Source: Gilvimarinus agarilyticus (GTDB taxonomy: Bacteria > Pseudomonadota > Gammaproteobacteria > Pseudomonadales > Cellvibrionaceae). Taken from it: DNA of 37,241 nt. The translations under genes and the position numbers were made by a program. Under the pieces are notes generated by a model. It saw only the letters and a list, made by a program, of their open reading frames with translations. It did no database searches and was not told the origin of the DNA. Location of the stretch: assembly GCF_000832015.1 (NCBI RefSeq), contig NZ_JXCJ01000001.1:3151933-3189173 (forward strand). Reading direction: 5' to 3'. Every line of letters starts with the position of its first letter. Within the stretch, counting starts at the first letter, position 1. Of this stretch, positions 9,101-16,346 are shown one piece after another.

Positions 9101-9488
9101 GATCACAGACGTCACCGAGGTTATCGTTGTCGGTGTCTCGCTGATCAGGATTAAACAACATGGGGCAGTTATCCTGAGTATCGGGCAAACCATCAAGATC
9201 AGAATCGACTTCTGCGGCCAGCTCACAGGCATTGCCTACGCCATTAGCATCGTCGTCAAGTTGATTGGGGTTTGCCACATTCGGGCAGTTATCATCGTCA
9301 TCGCTTATGCCGTCATCATCGGCATCGGGGCTGTCGGGGATATCTATCGGGTCGGGTTGTTCAAAAGCCGGAGGGTCGGAAGGCGCGGGAGAAGATGAAC
9401 CACCACCGCCATCACTACATGCTATTAAAAATAACGCAAGTGGTAATGCGCACCAGAATGTAAACATTTTTTTTAATATGACAATCAT
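6135..9488 (-). CDS. Giant lipoprotein with 24 thrombospondin type 3 (Ca-binding) repeats
   Basis: This codes for 1117 aa. The start is set at the ATG at 9486-9488 because GAGG lies eight bases upstream; an in-frame start 17 codons earlier has no site. The signal ends in lipobox LIAC, so the protein is lipid-anchored. After a Ser/Pro/Asp-rich spacer come 24 TSP3 repeats of about 36 residues (about 6660-9330), each built as DxDxDGxxDxxDNCPxxxN and then a second DxDxDG half. These repeats bind many Ca ions and form a stiff rod. Repeat 3 has DNCR and repeat 6 has DNCI in place of DNCP. The last roughly 150 residues are Asp-poor and look like a beta-rich cap that I cannot name. It is probably a surface or outer-membrane rod for adhesion or enzyme display in sea water. 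Confidence 0.9.
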   Translation of the reverse strand: MIVILKKMFTFWCALPLALFLIACSDGGGGSSSPAPSDPPAFEQPDPIDIPDSPDADDDGISDDDDNCPNVANPNQLDDDANGVGNACELAAEVDSDLDGLPDTQDNCPMLFNPDQRDTDNDNLGDVCDQDDDNDGVVDLQDNCRLLVNPDQADHDGDRVGDVCDGDADGDGVDNTADNCPAIANTAQLDTDNDGIGELCDSDRDDDGVDNSTDNCPADNNPDQTDTDGDGIGDACDTNSDDDGDGIDNGIDNCIALSNTDQADDDMDYIGDACDIDGDNDGVSDSGDNCPAVSNTLQLDSDGDGIGDACDSDADGDSINDNIDNCPQIANPTQADSDNDGVGDPCDDDLDNDGVNNSDDNCPAVANSNQIDLDADGTGNACDNDRDGDGVVNDTDNCPDLVNSGQADSDNDGIGNVCDSVDNSGGNNNDTDGDGILNSVDNCPLTANVNQLDSDSDGIGNVCDSDRDGDGINNGGDNCPDISNSDQADSDGDGIGDSCDSSDTTDTDGDGIFDTQDNCPLIANADQLDSDGDTIGDVCDDDRDGDGVDNPADNCPMVSNASQADDDSDGVGNACDGSDDSDTDNDGLADDIDNCPLIANPGQEDVDNDGIGDVCDNDTDGDGVNNGGDNCPLAANANQNDSDSDGLGDVCDNDTDGDSVLNDADNCPMTANTDQSDWDGDTLGDACDNDIDGDGVNNNADNCPAVPNASQLDTDSDGAGDACDANTDSDGDGVDDASDNCPAIANPMQEDLDGDSRGDACDNDTDGDGVTNGNDNCPVMANSDQSDADGDGTGDVCDAFTDSDNDSIADANDNCPLVANTDQADSDNDGLGDLCDDDMDNDGVPNNADNCPLVINPLQQDADSDGFGDACDADSDGDGVNNDSDNCPVVANPLQTDTDSDGLGDACDGDRDDDGVTNADDNCPLIANADQADTDGDGIGDACDSTENIACGVGKLFEPLTGGNIVTDSRVTGLLCIGCGVSSAGNSIDSDLNNAAIMSTPVAVVGGVHLSAENTTGSYSGNHRVGVVVSVNNTLLDLTLLGNLTVSTYLNGTLQQSGGAGGLLSLRLLGLLNNPDQSLLMIETSAAFDEIEISKNAVVGALENLSVHAMCVAPPAP
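6660..9330 (-). repeat. Tandem array of 24 TSP3 coding repeats (~108 bp units)
   Basis: Counting DNC motifs in the translation gives 24 units, mostly 36 codons apart. Several carry short inserts (for example VDNSGGNNND, SSDTT, GSDDSD) that break the period. At DNA level the units keep a pattern on the plus strand (CAATTATC, CCATCGCC, TCACC motifs) but differ widely in synonymous positions. The array is therefore old and not a recent amplification. It may still be a site of recombination and of assembly error. Confidence 0.9.
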
Positions 9489-10087
9489 GACGCTAGCCTC
9501 TAACTGTATCGTCCTAATGTACCGGCATGAAATAACCACGCCGGGTCGTTTCCCGCTTATCCTTTAAGCTCAGCTTTGGTCTTCAAACGTATCGTCAAAA
9601 GTGACGTTTTTATTGATGGCTCCTGTCAAAATGAAAGAGGCCTATTATTATCTGATATACGACACCGCAATCTCTTTGGATGCAGAGATTTCACTGCCAA
9701 TAAAAAAACAACGACTTATATAAATATATTTTTATATTTCGGCATGCTATTTAAAGTGTCGCACCAGAAAAAATTGTTGCCGAGCATATCTAGAATAAAA
9801 TCGTTTACGCTACTTGTTGGCTCTGATCGATAATTAAATTATTAAAACAATCAAAAGCTTCTTTAAGTAATAGCAGTCAAGAGGAGGATTTCAACGACGC
9901 GCTTAAACCATTTGGCAATAACCACAATTAAATCGTTAACGTTTATATTTAAGCGAGAAGAAACGAACGAAAACGACTCATAAACCTTATGAGCCGTTCG
10001 TTACCGAGGGTTCTTGGACACATAACGTGGCTAAGGTGTTAATACCACCTAGATCCCAGACCTAAAATCACAACGATAGGTGATGCG
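9489..10087. other. Intergenic, 599 bases, AT-rich, with one long stem-loop
   Basis: This is the upstream region of the TSP3 gene (minus strand) and the downstream region of the lipoprotein at 10088. It is clearly more AT-rich than its surroundings (9690-9960). An 85-codon plus-strand frame (9576-9833) starts with TTG, lacks a ribosome-binding site and is not supported. An imperfect hairpin at 9964-10002 is listed separately. Nothing else is recognised. Confidence 0.45.
9964..10002 (-). terminator. Long stem-loop, possible terminator of the 10088-10597 gene
   Basis: CGACTCATAA (9973-9982) pairs with TTATGAGCCG (9986-9995) with one wobble. The flanking AACGAA/TTCGTT arms extend the stem. On the minus strand the bases after it are T-rich but not a clean U-run. 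It lies about 85 bases beyond the stop codon, so termination is possible but not certain. Confidence 0.4.
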
Positions 10088-10597
10088 TTAAAGCGCCAAC
10101 ACCCCCAATCTTTTTACATCGCAGCCTCGAGGGCCACAGGCTTCAGAAAACAGATACAGCGTTTGCGGTACATTGTAGATCCAGCTGGCGACATTAACCG
10201 GGGCTTGGTTGGCGCACTGCAAATCATAATTTAACGAGTAGCTGCATACCTCGTAGCCGGTGCGCGCGCAGTACAAGCCCGGGCCACAGGCAGCGTCGTA
10301 AAATGTGACGCTGTCTTCAATATTAGGGGTTGGTCCTACACTTAGGTAATAGCTGTAATCCCGATTGGGGGTAACCTCCCAGTAAACTTCAAACAAGCCG
10401 TCGTAGGCGTATGGGTCAAGATAAAGAGAGTCATCGGGGTACAACCCACTGTCTACTCCATAGCTGTCCACCAGCGCAAACTGTGTGAGCGCTAATGGCG
10501 GCGGGGGTGGCGGGGGGTTACTGTGCCCTTGAGGCGATTTACAGGCGACCAGCAAAGCGCAACAGGCCACACTACCCAGCATGTTAGATTTGATCAT
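10088..10597 (-). CDS. Proline-rich orphan lipoprotein, unknown function
   Basis: This codes for 169 aa from an ATG at 10595-10597 with GAGGGG six bases upstream; a longer frame reaching 10798 has no such site and would overlap the divergent gene. The signal peptide ends in lipobox LVAC with lipidated C19, followed by a run of seven prolines. The rest is rich in Tyr, Asp and Cys (CGPGLYCARTGYEVCSYSLNYDLQC, paired here in segments; CGPRGC near the end). It probably forms a small disulphide-stabilised beta domain on the cell surface. No family is recognised. It is divergent from the LetA-like operon, with 140 bases between the start codons. Confidence 0.65.
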   Translation of the reverse strand: MIKSNMLGSVACCALLVACKSPQGHSNPPPPPPPLALTQFALVDSYGVDSGLYPDDSLYLDPYAYDGLFEVYWEVTPNRDYSYYLSVGPTPNIEDSVTFYDAACGPGLYCARTGYEVCSYSLNYDLQCANQAPVNVASWIYNVPQTLYLFSEACGPRGCDVKRLGVLAL

Positions 10598-10737
10598 GGT
10601 GTACCCCTCATAATTAACTGACAGTACAAGAGTAAGCGCACAGGCCTGAATGCTCGCTGAATCGGGCATCTTGTGTTTTGGCGTCTGAGGCAGTATTTTC
10701 ATCACTACTGAAAGCCTCCATTCACAGGAAGAACTGC

Positions 10738-11394
10738 GTGTCACACCCCCCTCTGACAGAACTACCCCCACCCCCCATTGGGCAGAGGCTGGTGGCATGC
10801 GCCGAATGTGATCAGTTAATGCACAGCCCGCTCAGCAGCCCCAAAGGGCTACCTCGCTGCCCGGTGTGTGGTGCTCATCAGCACGCAAGCCGCCCTTTTA
10901 ACCCCGCCACACCTTTGGCGATAGCCTTGGCGGCGCTTATTTTGGCAATACCAGCCAACCTTTACCCTCAGTTGAGTTTTAGCCTGTTAGGTCAGCCCAA
11001 CTATTACACGCTAACGGGTGGGGCTCAGCATCTAATAGACAGCGGTTTTTGGTGGGTTGGGTGGTTGGTACTGCTGGGCACTGTGTTGGCACCATTGGGT
11101 TTGCTAGGACTGATTTTAAGCGTGTGCTTAGCGTGGTTTATACGAGCGCCTAGCCATCTAATCGCCCGTTTACTGAAGGGCTACCACTATTTGTCGTCCT
11201 GGATCATGCTGGATGTTTACTTATTGTCGGTAATTGTTTCTGTAGTCAAGCTAAAAGATATGGGCCAACTGGAGTTTACAACGGGCTTTTATTGCTTTGT
11301 ACTTTTGTTACTGGCACTGGGTGCCGCGGTTTCCAGCTTTAATGAAGAGCGGTTTTGGGACCTGTTAGAGGAGCGTAGCCGTGCGCGCGATTGA
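10738..11394 (+). CDS. LetA/PqiA-like membrane protein, first half (split LetA)
   Basis: This codes for 218 aa from a GTG with AGGA eight bases upstream; the longer frame begins at a TTG without a site. Residues about 18-46 hold a zinc-ribbon (LVACAECDQL...LPRCPVCG). Four membrane spans typical of the PqiA/LetA domain follow (IPANLYPQLSFSLLG; GFWWVGWLVLLGTVLAPLGL; YLSSWIMLDVYLLSVIVSVVK). LetA and PqiA are inner-membrane partners that load lipid into the periplasm-spanning MCE tunnel. E. coli LetA is one protein of about 427 aa with two such domains; here they are two genes of 218 and 204 aa. The next gene overlaps by 14 bases, so translation is coupled. Confidence 0.85.
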   Translation: MSHPPLTELPPPPIGQRLVACAECDQLMHSPLSSPKGLPRCPVCGAHQHASRPFNPATPLAIALAALILAIPANLYPQLSFSLLGQPNYYTLTGGAQHLIDSGFWWVGWLVLLGTVLAPLGLLGLILSVCLAWFIRAPSHLIARLLKGYHYLSSWIMLDVYLLSVIVSVVKLKDMGQLEFTTGFYCFVLLLLALGAAVSSFNEERFWDLLEERSRARD

Positions 11395-11995
11395 CCAACA
11401 GATTTGTCGCTGCAGTGTGTGCGGTAAACTGTCGTTTAAGCGCACCTCACGCATCGGGCTTTGCCCGCGCTGTCACACTCAGCTGCATCAGCGCGCACCC
11501 GGTTCACTATCGCGTACCTGGGCATTACTGCTTACCGCTGCCGTGGTGTTTATTCCGGCTAACCTTTACCCGATTATGACGGTTGCACGGCTGGACGATA
11601 GAGAACCCAGCACGATTATGTCGGGGGTCATTAGCCTGGCAGCACACGATATGCTGCCGATTGCCATCGTGGTGTTTATCGCCAGCATCGCCGTACCACT
11701 GTTTAAGTTGTTGGCCATAGCGGTACTGTTAATTACTGTACAACGGGGTAAAAAAGTAAACCCACATCAAGCGATGTTAATGTATCGCTTTATCGAGCTC
11801 ATCGGGCGCTGGTCTATGCTGGATTTGTTTGTTATTTCCATCATGGTGTCGTTAGTGAGCTTTGGCCGAATCGCCAGTATCGAGCCCAACCTAGGGGCAA
11901 GCGCGTTTGGCGCCGTAGTTATTTTGACGCTGCTGGCCTCTAAAAGTTTTGACCCACGTCTAATATGGGACTTACAGGAATCCAAACATGAATGA
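11381..11995 (+). CDS. LetA/PqiA-like membrane protein, second half (split LetA)
   Basis: This codes for 204 aa from a GTG with GAGGAG seven bases upstream, inside the end of the previous gene. It opens with its own zinc-ribbon (CRCSVCGKLS...GLCPRCH). The PqiA-type spans follow, again with FIPANLYPIM after the first helix and GRWSMLDLFVISIMVSLV near the fourth. The motif order repeats that of the preceding gene, showing that the two are paralogous halves of a LetA. It should form a heterodimer with the first half in the inner membrane and feed the MCE protein encoded next, whose start overlaps this stop by eight bases. Confidence 0.87.
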   Translation: MRAIDQQICRCSVCGKLSFKRTSRIGLCPRCHTQLHQRAPGSLSRTWALLLTAAVVFIPANLYPIMTVARLDDREPSTIMSGVISLAAHDMLPIAIVVFIASIAVPLFKLLAIAVLLITVQRGKKVNPHQAMLMYRFIELIGRWSMLDLFVISIMVSLVSFGRIASIEPNLGASAFGAVVILTLLASKSFDPRLIWDLQESKHE

Positions 11996-14339
11996 TAAAC
12001 ACGGCATCGCAGAAGCCTTGCCCGGAGCGTCCATTCACCGCAAACGTGGTATCTCGGCCATTTGGTTACTACCCCTACTGGCTGTGGTGTTAGGGGGCTG
12101 GCTTGCTTACAAACACTTCAATGAGGCGGGCGTAAATATCGTTGTTATTTTTAATACCGGCGAAGGTGTAGAGGTTGGAAAAACCGAGGTGCGCTACAAA
12201 GGTATTAAAGTTGGCATTGTTGACGAGCTACACGTACAACCCAATATGGACAGCGTTGCCGCCCAGGTGACCTTGAGTAAACAAGTTGAGTCCGCACTGC
12301 GCAAAGACACACGCTTTTGGCTGGTTAAGCCCGAACTATCGTTGGGTGGCGTGCAAGGGCTAGATACTCTCGTATCGGGTAACTACATTGCTATGCGCCC
12401 CGGCGAAAGTAACCGTACCCAGTACGTATTTAATGCCCTACAAGACCCACCACCACCCGAGCCAGGCAATGGCGACTTGCAAATTCAGCTCACGGCCCCC
12501 GATGTGGGCTCACTGAATACCGGCTCGCCCATTCATTACCGCAAGCTGCGGGTCGGTGAAATCGTCGATTATTCATTAAGTGAAGATCGCAACCGCATTA
12601 TTTTTCAGGCGCAAATTAAAGCTGAATATGCCAATTTGGTAAACAGCCGTACGCGTTTTTGGAACACCAGCGGTATTTCCATCAGTGGTGATTTAAACAG
12701 CATAGAGCTCAATACCGACTCGTTAGCGTCGGTCATTTTAGGCGGTTTATCGTTTGATACCCGCGCCGGCTTAGAGCCCGGCGATCAGGCGCACGATAAC
12801 GACGTGTTTCGTATTTACCCGAACTTTACCGACGCCAATACCGGGCATGAGGTGGAAATTGAGTTCCCCTCGGCAGAGGGTATTAAAGCCAATCACACTG
12901 AAATTCGCTACAAAGGCTTTAGCGCCGGTAAAATTATCAACCTTGAGATGAAGCCCGATTACAGTGGCGTCATTGCCACGGCCAGTATCGACCCTCTGGC
13001 AGACGTGCAGTTAAACGAGAGCACTCAATTTTGGCTGGCAACCCCCAGTATTTCGTTGTCAAAAATATCGGGGTTATCAACCCTGCTAACCGGCACTCAC
13101 ATTGAAATGGACTTCTCACACGAGCCGGCCGCTAAACAGCACAGCTTTGTGGCACTGGCCGAGGCACCCGCGCCCCACAAAGATAAGCCCGGGCTGTACA
13201 TTACGCTGGCTTCGACCGGACTTGAAGGTATTACCCGCTCCAGTGAAATTTATTATCGCAACGTCAGTATTGGTAAAGTCATTGATTATCAGCTAAACGA
13301 CGATCACACCCAGGTACTGATGGATGTTCATATCCCTCCAAAGTTTGCCCCACTGGTCACCCGCGAAGCGCGGTTTTATCAGAACAGTGGTATTCATATC
13401 GATGCCAGCCTTAGTGGTATTAATATTCAAACAGAATCGCTGGCCAGCGTCTTGCGCGGCGGTATTGGCTTGATGTTGCCCGAGGGTGCTAGTGAAGCCC
13501 CTAAAGCCGAAACAGACAGTCAATTTACGTTGCACCCCTCGCGTAAAGCGGCAACAGAGCGCGGCCCCACGATCAGTATTCGCTTTGCCGATAGCGAAAA
13601 CCTAAGCGCCGGCGCGGACATCCGGTATTTGGGTGTAAAAGTGGGCGTTATTGAGCGGGTGGAGTTGAATCACCCCGAGCCGGGCGTTACCGCCTATGCA
13701 ACACTCGAACCGGGCATGGACACGTTTGCCACTAGCGGCACGGTATTCTGGCGTGTTAAACCCAACGTGGGCTTGCAGGGCATCAGCAATTTAGGGACGT
13801 TGGTGTTTGGCCAATACTTGGCCGCCGAGCCAGGCACTGGCGCCGTGCAATACGATTTTATCGGGCGTGAGTCAGCACCGGAGCAGTACCTAAGCGAGAA
13901 CGGTTTAACGCTTACCTTACAGGCGCCCTCGCTTGCCTCAATTCAGGCAGGCCGCTCGGTGTTTTATCGTGAGATTCCGGTGGGCACCGTAACCGGGTTT
14001 GAGCTGGATGACAGCGCCCGTCATGTCAATATCCATCTACACATCGACCCGCGTTACGCGCCCCTGGTAAAAACCAACTCGGTGTTTTGGAATGCCACCG
14101 GTATTAATTTTGATTTTGGCTGGCTCTCGGGCGCCACCTTAAAGACCGGTTCGGTGCAGTCGCTGATCGCTGGAGGGATCGCCTTTGCCACCCCCTCCAA
14201 CCCCGGCGATGACGCCACTGACGGCATGAGTTTTACCTTGCACGAGGCACCCGACGCCGACTGGCAAGAGTGGGCACCCGAGATCCCGCTAACTCGCCAA
14301 GCGGTGCCAGACAACAGTGTTAAAGCGTTAGCGCCTTAG
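11988..14339 (+). CDS. LetB/PqiB-like lipid-transport tunnel protein with six MCE domains
   Basis: This codes for 783 aa. One N-terminal anchor span (about residues 21-42, GISAIWLLPLLAVVLGGWLA) is followed by six MCE domains at about 48-142, 163-257, 286-380, 402-494, 527-616 and 638-734. Each has the (E/P)(V/I)xYRxxxVGxI-type core, with alternating subtypes. MCE proteins of this class stack hexameric rings into a tunnel that carries phospholipid between inner and outer membrane. E. coli PqiB has three MCE domains and LetB seven, so this is an intermediate but LetB-like form. No PqiC-like lipoprotein gene follows, which also fits LetAB. The ATG has AGGA nine bases upstream and overlaps the LetA-half stop. 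Confidence 0.9.
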   Translation: MNDKHGIAEALPGASIHRKRGISAIWLLPLLAVVLGGWLAYKHFNEAGVNIVVIFNTGEGVEVGKTEVRYKGIKVGIVDELHVQPNMDSVAAQVTLSKQVESALRKDTRFWLVKPELSLGGVQGLDTLVSGNYIAMRPGESNRTQYVFNALQDPPPPEPGNGDLQIQLTAPDVGSLNTGSPIHYRKLRVGEIVDYSLSEDRNRIIFQAQIKAEYANLVNSRTRFWNTSGISISGDLNSIELNTDSLASVILGGLSFDTRAGLEPGDQAHDNDVFRIYPNFTDANTGHEVEIEFPSAEGIKANHTEIRYKGFSAGKIINLEMKPDYSGVIATASIDPLADVQLNESTQFWLATPSISLSKISGLSTLLTGTHIEMDFSHEPAAKQHSFVALAEAPAPHKDKPGLYITLASTGLEGITRSSEIYYRNVSIGKVIDYQLNDDHTQVLMDVHIPPKFAPLVTREARFYQNSGIHIDASLSGINIQTESLASVLRGGIGLMLPEGASEAPKAETDSQFTLHPSRKAATERGPTISIRFADSENLSAGADIRYLGVKVGVIERVELNHPEPGVTAYATLEPGMDTFATSGTVFWRVKPNVGLQGISNLGTLVFGQYLAAEPGTGAVQYDFIGRESAPEQYLSENGLTLTLQAPSLASIQAGRSVFYREIPVGTVTGFELDDSARHVNIHLHIDPRYAPLVKTNSVFWNATGINFDFGWLSGATLKTGSVQSLIAGGIAFATPSNPGDDATDGMSFTLHEAPDADWQEWAPEIPLTRQAVPDNSVKALAP

Positions 14340-14358
14340 TGTTAGCAGGGCCCCGGTT

Positions 14359-15294
14359 TTAGCGATTTTTACGACTGCGACGCCGGCGCTCGAGCTTTTT
14401 TGCCTCTTTGCGCTCGGCCTCTAACTCGGCCAAACGGTCGCCCTCAATAACCTCTTGGGCAACCATCTCTGGGGTCTCTAAGCTAATAGGCCCCAATAGC
14501 CCCGCACGAAAATCATTGACGAAGAGCTGGGAAATTTTATTAAAATCGGCGTGGCCACCGGGGCCTAAGCAACCGCGTTTTTTAGCGATCACTTCAAGAA
14601 ACTCCACCTCATTATCCGGCAGCGCGGTTAACTGATAGCGCTCTTTAAGTGCCTCGGGGTAAGTGCGCAGCAAATAGCCGGCACCAAAAAACGCCACGTC
14701 GTCGTACTCTAGTGCCGTATCTTTAATCGCTCCGGTAAACGCCAAGCGGTAACTAGAATTTTCATACTGCTGTTTCGGCCACAAAATACCGGGGGTATCC
14801 AACAACATAAAGTCGTCAGCCAGCCAGATTTTCTGTTGGCGTTTCGTTACCGCAGGCTCGTTACCGGTTTTTGCGACGGCCCGCCCCGCTAAAGTATTAA
14901 TAAGCGTCGACTTACCCACGTTGGGAATGCCCAAAATCATAGCGCGCAATTTTTTATAACCTGTACCGGTTAAGGGCACCAACTTGCGGCACAAATCGGG
15001 CAGCATTTTCATGCGGTTTGGGTCTTCGGTACTAATGGCCAAAGTCTTAGTGTTGCGCTGGCTCTCAAAATGCGCTTGCCATAAAGCGATATTTTCCGGG
15101 TCGGCCAAGTCACTTTTGGACAACACCTTAACCACTGGCTTCTCACCACGTAGCCTTTGAATCAATGGGTTTTCACTGCTAAAAGGGATACGCGAATCAA
15201 GCACCTCGATCACCATATCGACCTCGGGCAAGACTTCGCGCATTTCTTTTTGGGCCTTGTGCATATGGCCCGGGTACCACTGTAACGTTGCCAT
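14359..15294 (-). CDS. ylqF: Ribosome-biogenesis GTPase RbgA/YlqF (circularly permuted)
   Basis: This codes for 311 aa from ATG 15292-15294 (AAGG nine bases upstream; a TTG one codon earlier is less likely). The opening WYPGHMHKAQKEM is the family hallmark. GTPase motifs appear in permuted order: G4 at residues 59-62, G1 GIPNVGKS at 122-129 and G3 DTPG at 166-169. G4 reads SKSD where most relatives have NKxD. The C-terminus ends in a highly basic RRRRSRKNR-type tail. RbgA matures the large ribosomal subunit in Bacillus; the role in gammaproteobacteria is less clear. It sits 11 bases behind the S4-domain gene, probably in one transcript, and converges on the MCE gene. Confidence 0.9.
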   Translation of the reverse strand: MATLQWYPGHMHKAQKEMREVLPEVDMVIEVLDSRIPFSSENPLIQRLRGEKPVVKVLSKSDLADPENIALWQAHFESQRNTKTLAISTEDPNRMKMLPDLCRKLVPLTGTGYKKLRAMILGIPNVGKSTLINTLAGRAVAKTGNEPAVTKRQQKIWLADDFMLLDTPGILWPKQQYENSSYRLAFTGAIKDTALEYDDVAFFGAGYLLRTYPEALKERYQLTALPDNEVEFLEVIAKKRGCLGPGGHADFNKISQLFVNDFRAGLLGPISLETPEMVAQEVIEGDRLAELEAERKEAKKLERRRRSRKNR

Positions 15295-15305
15295 CAATGT
15301 GCGCC

Positions 15306-15521
15306 TTATTTTGCAATCACAATGGCTTCGCCATTAAATTCTATGCGCTGCCCCGGCACCAGTTTGCAGCGCTTACGGGTCTCAATAACACCGTCCACAC
15401 TAACCATGCCGGCGTCGATCACTTGCTTTGCAACTGCGCCACTTTCGACCCAGCCCTCCACTTTTAACAGGTTTGCCAGGGTAATAAACTCTGTACCGTC
15501 CAGCGCAAACGTATCGGTCAT
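15306..15521 (-). CDS. ybcJ: S4-domain RNA-binding protein, YbcJ type
   Basis: At 71 aa this is close to E. coli YbcJ in length, and almost the whole protein is one S4 domain (FITLANLLKVEGWVESGAVAKQVIDAG then VSVDGVIETRKRCKLVPGQRIEF). S4 domains bind structured RNA, mostly rRNA. Its place directly before the ribosome-assembly GTPase gene (11-base gap) supports a role in ribosome assembly, which is inference. A 30-base gap separates it from the hydrolase gene upstream, so it could be the fifth gene of the long minus-strand run. Confidence 0.88.
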   Translation of the reverse strand: MTDTFALDGTEFITLANLLKVEGWVESGAVAKQVIDAGMVSVDGVIETRKRCKLVPGQRIEFNGEAIVIAK

Positions 15522-15551
15522 GGGTACCTCAGATGTCGTCGTTAATGTCCG

Positions 15552-16346
15552 CTAAGAGCCGGGCTCTTGGGGGTAAAAATCGCGTTTTATAGCATCCAGC
15601 AAAGGTGGCCACATCGACCGCCATGCTTGCCAGTTGTGCTCGCCCTCAACGCTCACTACGTGGCGGGCGGGCAGCATGTTTGCCAGCGCTTGCCCCGGTG
15701 GGTAAAACTTACCCGAGCGAGCCAGCCCCAAATACCAGTGCTGGCGCTCTGACGGAGGTTGCTGCTCCAGCCAGGGCCATAGGTTCTTGTCGGTCTCCAG
15801 CTGCTGAGCAGGCTCACCCTCATGACCGGCCAGCTTATATTGATAATACTCAGGCTCACCCAAATAAGGGGTTAATAAGCTCAAAGACGCCGGGCGCCAG
15901 GCGTCTGAGTCGCGCCAGTATAGCAGACTGCCAAAGCCACCTAACGACACACCGGCAAAATGTATTTGCTGGTAGCGCGCAGCCTTAGCCGGGTCGATCA
16001 CATCCTGCTGTAAGCGCGACAAGAGTGTACGATCGCGGTAGTAGCCAAAGTGCGCATCGGCCACTAAGACATCCAAGGGCAAGTTCGCATTGCGCAGTTG
16101 AGCAATCAGCCCCTCTTGGTAAAAGCGATCCATACTGTCGCCAATTCCCGGCAACATTACGATAGCGTCCGGGGCTATGGGGCACTGCTGTGTTGTGGTT
16201 ACTTGATAATCCAGTGCCCGGCAGTACACCTGCACAGCCATGGGTGTCGCGGCCGAGCGCCAGTAATAGCAACCCGGCAATAAACCGGCCGCGCACAGTA
16301 GCGCAGCCAACGTCAGGCTCCGAGGCCGGCTCGCTCGATTAACCAT
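15552..16346 (-). CDS. Lipoprotein alpha/beta hydrolase, unknown substrate
   Basis: This codes for 264 aa. The start is placed at the ATG at 16344-16346, which overlaps the permease stop by eight bases; longer frames would run through the permease gene. The signal MVNRASRPRSLTLAALL ends in lipobox LPGC, with lipidated C26. AIVMLPGIGDSMDRF gives the oxyanion-region strand, and GVSLGG places the nucleophile at S134. A late EGEHNWQ motif offers the catalytic His. It is probably a periplasm-facing esterase or lipase. Being coupled to an ABC-2 exporter suggests that it acts on, or cleans up, the exported compound. Confidence 0.7.
   Translation of the reverse strand: MVNRASRPRSLTLAALLCAAGLLPGCYYWRSAATPMAVQVYCRALDYQVTTTQQCPIAPDAIVMLPGIGDSMDRFYQEGLIAQLRNANLPLDVLVADAHFGYYRDRTLLSRLQQDVIDPAKAARYQQIHFAGVSLGGFGSLLYWRDSDAWRPASLSLLTPYLGEPEYYQYKLAGHEGEPAQQLETDKNLWPWLEQQPPSERQHWYLGLARSGKFYPPGQALANMLPARHVVSVEGEHNWQAWRSMWPPLLDAIKRDFYPQEPGS

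Noticed and set aside
6496-9102. Several Ser/Leu/Pro-rich plus-strand frames opposite the TSP3 gene
   Set aside because: They mirror the repeat DNA of the minus-strand gene in other frames; their repetitive composition is a shadow of the Asp-rich repeats.
6660-9330. CRISPR array
   Set aside because: The periodic DNA is a coding repeat with about 108-bp units and no identical repeats or unique spacers; no CRISPR-like array was noticed elsewhere.
9576-9833. 85-codon plus-strand frame in AT-rich DNA
   Set aside because: TTG start without a ribosome site and no recognisable features.
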